Origin: Fibrella aestuarina BUZ 2
Lineage (GTDB): Bacteria; Bacteroidota; Bacteroidia; Cytophagales; Spirosomataceae
DNA: 64,000 bases
Direction: 5' to 3'
NCBI RefSeq assembly: GCF_000331105.1
Contig: NC_020054.1
Span: 1,725,698 to 1,789,697 of the forward strand
Shown here: positions 58,875 through 64,000 of the stretch, one piece after another
How positions within the stretch are numbered: position 1 is the first letter of the stretch
Layout of the letters: each line of letters begins with the position of its first letter
Notes under the pieces: model-generated
The model's database searches: none
What the model saw: only the letters and a program-made list of their open reading frames with translations
What the model was told of the DNA's origin: nothing
Position numbers and translations under genes: made by a program

Positions 58875-61343
58875 TTACCCCAGATAGCTCCCGATGCTAA
58901 CCATGTCGGCGAAGACGCCGGAGGCCGTCACTTCGGCACCGGCGCCGGGGCCTTTAATCACCAGCGGGCGCTCTTTGTAACGCTCGGTGGTGAACGAGAT
59001 GATGTTGTCGGCGCCGGTTAGTTGGTAGAACGGGTGTTCGGGACCCACGCCGCGCAGGCCGATCACAGCTTTACCATTCTCGAACGTAGCGATCATCCGC
59101 AGCTTTTCGCCCCGGTCGCTGGCGTCGCTCAGGAGTTTTTCAAAATACCCATTCTCTGCCTCGAGCGAGTCGAAAAACGCCGGGATCGTGGGGGCGGCCA
59201 GGCAGGCGGGGGGGAGCAGTGTTTCGACCGTAACATCGCTGGGTTCCAGCTCAAAACCGGCTTCCCGCGCCAGAATCAGGATCTTCCGGGCCACGTCTTG
59301 CCCGCTAAGGTCGTCTCGCGGGTCGGGCTCGGTATAGCCCTTCTCTTTGGCTTCCCGTACCACATCGACAAACTTGGACCCTGGCGCAAACGAGTTGAAA
59401 ATGTAGGACAACGTACCTGACAGGATCGCTTCGATTTTCAGGAACCGGTCGCCCGACGTGAGCAGGCCCTGCAAGGTGTTGATGATGGGCAGACCCGCGC
59501 CCACGTTGGTCTCGTACAGGAACTTTACGCCCCGGTTCAGCGCCGTGCGTTGCAGGCGGCGGTATTCGGCATACGAACCCGAGTTGGCCACCTTATTGGG
59601 TGTCACCACCGAAATGTTGGCGTCGAGCAGCGACTCGTAATGCTGCACGATGTCTTTGTCCGAGGTGCAGTCGATGAAGACCGAGTTGGGTAGGTTATAC
59701 GATTTGATCTTCTCGACAAAGGCCTCCAGCGAGGTCGTTACGCCGTCGATCTGTTGCGCGTCCTGCCATTGTTCGAGGTTCAGGCCTTTCGGGTCGAGCA
59801 CCATCTTTTTGGTATTGGCCAAACCCACCACGCAGATTTTGAGCAGTTTCTCCTGCCGCAGGTAGGCGTCCTGCGCGTGGATCTGGCGCAGCAGCGTCTG
59901 TCCGATCAGCCCGGTACCGACCAGGAATACGTTCAGCACGCGCGCTTCCGACTGGAAGAACACGTTGTGCAAGGCGTTGAGGGCTTTCGAGAGGTTGTTC
60001 TTCGTAATCACTACCGAGATGTTGATCTCCGACGACCCCTGGGCCACCGCCACGATGTTGACCCCGTTTTTACCCAGCACCGAAAATAGCTTACCGGCAA
60101 TACCACTCGACTTGCGCATGCCTTCGCCCACCGTCGCGATGATGCTCAAGTCGCGCTCAATGCTGATGTTGTCGATATGCCCGTGGTCAATGTCGACGGC
60201 AAATTCAGCGTCCAGAATGGCCTTCACCCGGTCGGCGCCTTTCGGATCGATGGCGAAACAGATCGAGTGCTCCGACGACGCCTGCGAGATCAGAATGACG
60301 CTGATGCGGTGCGCGGCCAGGACGCCAAACAGCTTGGCCGATACGCCCGCCACCCCGATCATTCCCGACCCCTGCACGTTCACCAGCGCCACATCGTCGA
60401 TGCTCGAAATGCCGGTGATCGTATACTGCCGACGCTCGGCGGTGCGGCTCACCAACGTACCTGGGTGATCGGCGTTGAAGGTGTTGAGCACCCGAATCGG
60501 AATGTTGCGGGCGAAAGCGGGTTGGAGGCTGGGCGGGTAGATCACCTTCGCGCCAAAATGGCTCAGCTCCATGGCCTCGGCGTAGGTGATCGTCGGGATG
60601 TTGAAGGCGTTGGGTACCTTGCGCGGGTCGGCCGTCATCATGCCATCCACGTCGGTCCAGATGTCGATGACCTCGGCGTTGAGCGCCGCGCCCAGAATAC
60701 TGGCCGTATAATCGGAGCCGCCCCGGCCCAGCGTGGTCGTCTCGCCTTTCTCGGTCGAGCCGATAAAGCCCGTCACGAACGGAATTGGCGACGATGAGTT
60801 GCTCAGGTCCGCAAAATAGCCCTGCACCAGCGGGGTCGTCAACGTATAATTCACCTCGGCATGCCCAAACTGCGCGTCGGTCTTGATCAGATCGCGGGCG
60901 TCGCAGAACGTAGCAGGTGTGCCGCCTGCTTTCACGCACTCGGCCACCACGAGGTTCGACAGCCGTTCGCCAAAGCTCATAATCAGGTCCATGGTGCGGG
61001 GGGTGAGTTCGCGAATGAGCGACACGCCCCGCAGCAGGTCTTCGAGTTCGTTGATCGTCCCGCGCACGGTCGCAAACACCTTGCTCTGCTCCTTGATGGG
61101 AATCAACGCTTTGATGACGTTGAAATGACGGTCTTCAATCCGCCGCGCCAGCTCCATGTAGTCGAGCTGCCCGTTGGTGGCCATACGCCCGATTTCGATG
61201 AGCTGATTGGTAACGCCACCCATCGCCGACAACACAACGGCAATAGGGTTCGACTGCTGGCGGTGGGAGTCAACGATGCGGATTACCTGCCGGATGCTCT
61301 CGACCGAGCCAACCGATGTGCCGCCAAATTTGAGAACGTGCAT
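58875..61343 (-). CDS. thrA: Bifunctional aspartokinase/homoserine dehydrogenase
   Basis: An 822-residue enzyme for the first and third steps from aspartate to threonine and methionine. I start it at the ATG at 61341-61343, since the frame then begins M-H-V-L-K-F-G-G-T-S with the kinase signature; the 27 residues upstream are not family-like. The aspartokinase domain covers about 1-300 (G-R-G-G-S-D-Y-T), two ACT domains about 315-455 (sites for threonine feedback), and homoserine dehydrogenase about 465-822 (V-G-T-G-L-I-G, G-L-A-N-T-K-K, and the G-T-L-S-Y-I-F-N region). The last eight codons recur at 58199, across a toxin-antitoxin pair. In Bacteroidota thrBC often follow, but they do not here. 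Confidence 0.96.
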   Translation of the reverse strand: MHVLKFGGTSVGSVESIRQVIRIVDSHRQQSNPIAVVLSAMGGVTNQLIEIGRMATNGQLDYMELARRIEDRHFNVIKALIPIKEQSKVFATVRGTINELEDLLRGVSLIRELTPRTMDLIMSFGERLSNLVVAECVKAGGTPATFCDARDLIKTDAQFGHAEVNYTLTTPLVQGYFADLSNSSSPIPFVTGFIGSTEKGETTTLGRGGSDYTASILGAALNAEVIDIWTDVDGMMTADPRKVPNAFNIPTITYAEAMELSHFGAKVIYPPSLQPAFARNIPIRVLNTFNADHPGTLVSRTAERRQYTITGISSIDDVALVNVQGSGMIGVAGVSAKLFGVLAAHRISVILISQASSEHSICFAIDPKGADRVKAILDAEFAVDIDHGHIDNISIERDLSIIATVGEGMRKSSGIAGKLFSVLGKNGVNIVAVAQGSSEINISVVITKNNLSKALNALHNVFFQSEARVLNVFLVGTGLIGQTLLRQIHAQDAYLRQEKLLKICVVGLANTKKMVLDPKGLNLEQWQDAQQIDGVTTSLEAFVEKIKSYNLPNSVFIDCTSDKDIVQHYESLLDANISVVTPNKVANSGSYAEYRRLQRTALNRGVKFLYETNVGAGLPIINTLQGLLTSGDRFLKIEAILSGTLSYIFNSFAPGSKFVDVVREAKEKGYTEPDPRDDLSGQDVARKILILAREAGFELEPSDVTVETLLPPACLAAPTIPAFFDSLEAENGYFEKLLSDASDRGEKLRMIATFENGKAVIGLRGVGPEHPFYQLTGADNIISFTTERYKERPLVIKGPGAGAEVTASGVFADMVSIGSYLG

Positions 61344-61423
61344 GTGGGCAAAAAGAGTGAAAGTGCGAATGAGTGAAAGCCTGATTCCGTGCCGCAACCA
61401 CCTGTTCACCTGCTCGCCTGGCA

Positions 61424-61431
61424 CAAATATA
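61424..61431 (-). promoter_or_regulatory. -7 promoter element of thrA
   Basis: TATATTTG on the minus strand is an exact TAnnTTTG, 80 nt upstream of the thrA start. A TTTTG lies 24 nt further up, slightly more than the usual distance. I looked for a threonine-rich leader peptide or attenuator in the leader and found none. Confidence 0.6.
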
Positions 61432-61545
61432 GGGCCGTTCGGGGTAGCGGCTGTGCAAAAGCCGCTTACAACGTACCTGGCTTGCGTTTTTGGGCGAGTA
61501 TTGGCCCGAATCGCGTAGTTTTACAAAGACTTCGTTGTGTCTGTA

Positions 61546-63087
61546 ATGAAAAATGGTCTGGGTCTGCTGGCTGGCGGAATTATTCTGATTAGTGCGTTGA
61601 GTATTGGTTTGCCGATGGCCTGTAAACCCGCCGAAGCTACTGGGCAGCAACTGGCCGAGCAGCATTGCGGCAACTGCCACCAATACCCTCAACCGGCTTT
61701 GCTACCCAAGAAAACGTGGTTACACGGCGTATTGCCGCAAATGGCCCTTCGGCTGGGGCTGGTTGGCGACACGCTGGCGTTGGCCCAGCAGATCAGTCAG
61801 CAGGAGGAACGCGAGCGGGGTGTTCAGCAGGGCTATCTCCCTGCGCAACCTTTGCTGACACCCGACGAATGGAAACGGCTGGTCGATTTTTACGTCGACA
61901 AAGCGCCCGATTCGTTGGCCGTAACGGAACCGGCCCCCACGCCTTCGCTGACGTTATTCAAACCCATCACGCCGACCAAGCCCCTGGCGGCTCTCTCGAC
62001 CTGTGTGCGCATCGACCCCGTTGCGCACCGCGTGATCGTGGGCGATCAGATGGGGGCTATTCAGACGTTCGATGCTCACTTGCAACGGACCGACTCGGTG
62101 CGGGTGGTGAGTCCGCTGACCGACGTGGTGCGGGTACCGGGCCAGAACACCTACGCCCGGCTGCTGGTCGGCATCATGAACCCCAACGACCGGAAAACGG
62201 GCGAGTTACGGCTACCGGGTGAAAAAGGCGTTGACACACTTCGACGCCCCGTGCAATTGGCCGTGGGCGACCTCAACCGCGACGGCAAAGCCGATTGGGT
62301 GGTGTGCGAGTTTGGGCATAATGTGGGGCAACTGAGCGCCTTCATCAAAACGGGCAACACGTACCTGGAAACTATCCTCGATCCCACGCCGGGGGCGCGC
62401 CGGGCTATCATTCAGGATGTCAACGCCGATGGCTGGCCCGACGTGGTGGCCTTACTCGCGCAGGGTGACGAACAGGTTGCGGTTTACTACGGACAACCCG
62501 ATGGTAAATTCCTGAAAAAGACCGTGCTGCGGTTTCCACCCGCCAACGGCTCGTCGTATCTGGAGCTAGCCGATATGAACCGCGATGGGAAGGTCGATAT
62601 CGTGTACACCAACGGCGATAACGCCGATTATTCGCAGGTGTACAAGCCCTACCACGGCGTCCATATTTTCCTGAACGACGGTACATTCGGCTTCAAAAAA
62701 GCCTGGACCTACGCCATGCCGGGGGCCGGGCAGGTGCTCGCCCGTGACTTCGATCAGGACGGCGACCTCGACTTGGTAGCGATTTCGTTCTTTCCGTTGC
62801 TCGACCCGAACCGACAGCGTCCCGCTCAGTTGTTTGTCTACTTCGAAAATCAGGGCAATCTACGGTTTCAGGCACGTACCTGGCGCGGTGCCGATGTGGG
62901 TCGTTGGCTGGTGATGGACGCGGCTGACCTCGATGGTGACGGCGACGAGGACATCGTGCTAGGCTCCAATTTTCGATCGCTGTCCAACACACCCGCCGCT
63001 TGGCGGCAATACTGGCACGACAGCCCTAGCGGTTTGCTGCTGCTCGAGAATCAGGTACGTTCCGCTAAGGCTGTCGCCACAAACTAA
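61546..63087 (+). CDS. Exported VCBS/FG-GAP repeat protein with an N-terminal haem c motif
   Basis: A 513-residue protein. I start it at the ATG at 61546-61548 rather than a GTG nine bases upstream. Signal peptide about 1-26 (G-L-P-M-A-C, possibly lipidated although the lipobox is poor). Residues 41-45 are C-G-N-C-H, a c-type haem attachment motif, in a short A-E-Q-H-C-G-N-C-H-Q-Y-P region like that of small cytochromes. From about 140 on, beta-propeller repeats with calcium-type loops follow: D-L-N-R-D-G-K-A-D, D-V-N-A-D-G-W-P-D, D-M-N-R-D-G-K-V-D, D-F-D-Q-D-G-D-L-D, D-L-D-G-D-G-D-E-D. The propeller and one haem suggest a periplasmic redox-linked binding protein; the partner is unknown. Confidence 0.88.
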   Translation: MKNGLGLLAGGIILISALSIGLPMACKPAEATGQQLAEQHCGNCHQYPQPALLPKKTWLHGVLPQMALRLGLVGDTLALAQQISQQEERERGVQQGYLPAQPLLTPDEWKRLVDFYVDKAPDSLAVTEPAPTPSLTLFKPITPTKPLAALSTCVRIDPVAHRVIVGDQMGAIQTFDAHLQRTDSVRVVSPLTDVVRVPGQNTYARLLVGIMNPNDRKTGELRLPGEKGVDTLRRPVQLAVGDLNRDGKADWVVCEFGHNVGQLSAFIKTGNTYLETILDPTPGARRAIIQDVNADGWPDVVALLAQGDEQVAVYYGQPDGKFLKKTVLRFPPANGSSYLELADMNRDGKVDIVYTNGDNADYSQVYKPYHGVHIFLNDGTFGFKKAWTYAMPGAGQVLARDFDQDGDLDLVAISFFPLLDPNRQRPAQLFVYFENQGNLRFQARTWRGADVGRWLVMDAADLDGDGDEDIVLGSNFRSLSNTPAAWRQYWHDSPSGLLLLENQVRSAKAVATN

Positions 63088-64000
63088 TCACCAGCCCATT
63101 GCCGTGTTGTCGGCGCGGGGGTCAGAGGCGCCTTCGTAGGTGCCATCGGGGCGAACGAGCACGCAATCCATCCGGCCGAGCGTATTGGTGAGCCGTTCGA
63201 GCTGATAGCCTTTGCTCGTCAGGTTCTGCTGCGTGGCGTCGGTGAAGGCGCCGTTCTCGAAAATGACTTTTTCGGGCAACCACTGATGATGGAATTTCAG
63301 CGCATTGACGGCCTGCTGCATCGTCATACCGTGCTCGACCACGTTCAGAATCGTCTGAAATACCGACGTCATGATGGTGGAACCGCCCGGCGTGCCTACC
63401 ACCAAAAACAGCTTACCATCGCGCTCCAGAATAGTCGGCGTCATGCTCGACAGCATTCGTTTGCCGGGGGCAATGGCGTTGGCCTGATTGCCGATCAGGC
63501 CGTACATGTTCGGCGCGCCGGGTTTCACGCTGAAATCATCCATCTCGTTGTTCATGAAAAAGCCCGCGCCGCCCACAACGACCCGGCTGCCAAAGCCACC
63601 GTTGAGCGTGGTGGTGATACTGACGGCGTTACCTTCGCGGTCGACGATCGAGAAGTGCGTGGTTTCCATGCTTTCGTAGCCAGGTACGTTGCCACCCCGC
63701 ACGCTGCTGCTGGGCGTGGCCTGGGCGAAGCTGAACGTTCCCCAGCGCTGGCGCAGGTAGTCGGGGCTGATTAGTTGCTGAACGGGTACCTTCACAAAAT
63801 CAGGATCGCCCAAGAATTTGGCCCGGTCGGCATAGACACGGCGTTCGGCCTCGATCATCGTCTGCACGGTGCTGTCGCGGTTCCAGCCCCAGCGGCGCAG
63901 TGGATAAGGCTCCACAAAGCGCATGAGTTGCACCAGCGCCACCCCGCCGCTCGAGGTAGGGGGCATGGTGATGATGTTGTAGTTTTTGTAACCGGCCCGG
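63088..64000 (-). CDS. ggt: Gamma-glutamyltransferase, C-terminal part (runs off the window)
   Basis: A partial gene; 303 codons before the stop are visible, and the frame is open to the window edge (R-A-G-Y-K-N-Y-N-I-I-T before M-P-P-T-S-S-G-G). The enzyme transfers or hydrolyses gamma-glutamyl groups, as in glutathione use, in the periplasm. The autocleavage threonine is the second Thr of M-E-T-T-H-F-S-I-V-D, the family's nucleophile. T-L-N-G-G-F-G-S, M-S-S-M-T-P-T-I (substrate-binding S-S) and G-T-P-G-G-S follow. The start of the gene and its signal peptide lie beyond 64000. Confidence 0.93.
   Translation of the reverse strand, partial: RAGYKNYNIITMPPTSSGGVALVQLMRFVEPYPLRRWGWNRDSTVQTMIEAERRVYADRAKFLGDPDFVKVPVQQLISPDYLRQRWGTFSFAQATPSSSVRGGNVPGYESMETTHFSIVDREGNAVSITTTLNGGFGSRVVVGGAGFFMNNEMDDFSVKPGAPNMYGLIGNQANAIAPGKRMLSSMTPTILERDGKLFLVVGTPGGSTIMTSVFQTILNVVEHGMTMQQAVNALKFHHQWLPEKVIFENGAFTDATQQNLTSKGYQLERLTNTLGRMDCVLVRPDGTYEGASDPRADNTAMGW

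Noticed and set aside
61344..61424. Threonine attenuator before thrA
   Set aside because: The leader shows neither a Thr/Ile-rich peptide nor a terminator hairpin.

Overview
The window looks like a chromosomal segment of a high-GC member of the Bacteroidota, most likely Cytophagales near Spirosoma/Fibrella (inference). The grounds are a SusC/SusD pair, a hybrid two-component regulator with an AraC output domain, many lipoprotein signals, GMC dehydrogenase/Tat-subunit pairs, -7 promoter elements of the Bacteroidota form TAnnTTTG, and the general gene content. I found no tRNA, rRNA, CRISPR array, insertion sequence or phage gene.

Layout. 1-2460: start of an outgoing medium-chain dehydrogenase, a secreted type-B carboxylesterase and a DinB-like protein. 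2601-9294: a secreted lipoprotein, an unknown secreted protein translationally coupled to a large TPR-CHAT protein, and, facing them, an ECF sigma factor/anti-sigma pair. 9577-17190: VOC protein, Tat-exported amidase, then a duplicated pair of FAD-dependent GMC dehydrogenase plus Tat-signal small subunit bracketing a secreted TIM-barrel protein. 17309-24162: a PAS histidine kinase, photolyase, beta-lactamase-like serine hydrolase, NAD-dependent epimerase-like protein, a small conserved protein and a YqjM-type ene-reductase. 24328-36233: a fructan utilisation locus, with transporter, fructokinase, SusC, SusD and GH32 in one direction and a hybrid sensor with a periplasmic sugar-binding-protein domain just upstream. 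36478-39081: a large secreted DUF4965/glutaminase-A-like protein, divergent from the sensor. 39125-46865: housekeeping and mixed genes (Kdo transferase, site-2 protease, HAD phosphatase, RadC, ribosomal protein S20, a polytopic membrane protein, Uma2 nuclease). 46933-51382: GH43 enzyme and small exported proteins. 51383-52087 has no gene that I can see. 52088-64000: thioredoxin-like protein, MutS2, META-domain lipoprotein, a GHMP (glucuronokinase-like) kinase with GalU, a DUF433/DUF5615 toxin-antitoxin pair, aspartokinase/homoserine dehydrogenase, a haem-motif VCBS protein and the end of a gamma-glutamyltransferase.

How parts work together. In the fructan locus the sensor probably detects fructose released in the periplasm, GH32 and SusCD capture and cleave the polymer, the sugar porter imports fructose and the kinase traps it. 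The GMC/small-subunit pairs look like periplasmic FAD sugar dehydrogenases, because both large subunits carry the C-x5-C-x3-C spacing of the 3Fe-4S FAD-glucose dehydrogenases.

The most unusual signals are four. (1) A 24-bp direct repeat, made of the last codons of the aspartokinase/homoserine dehydrogenase gene, brackets the toxin-antitoxin pair like att sites. (2) The heptamer GGTACGT/ACGTACC occurs about 80 times by hand count, against about 8 expected by chance. (3) Two families of near-perfect palindromic hairpins are scattered between genes. (4) An inverted repeat can pair the photolyase leader with its own start codon.
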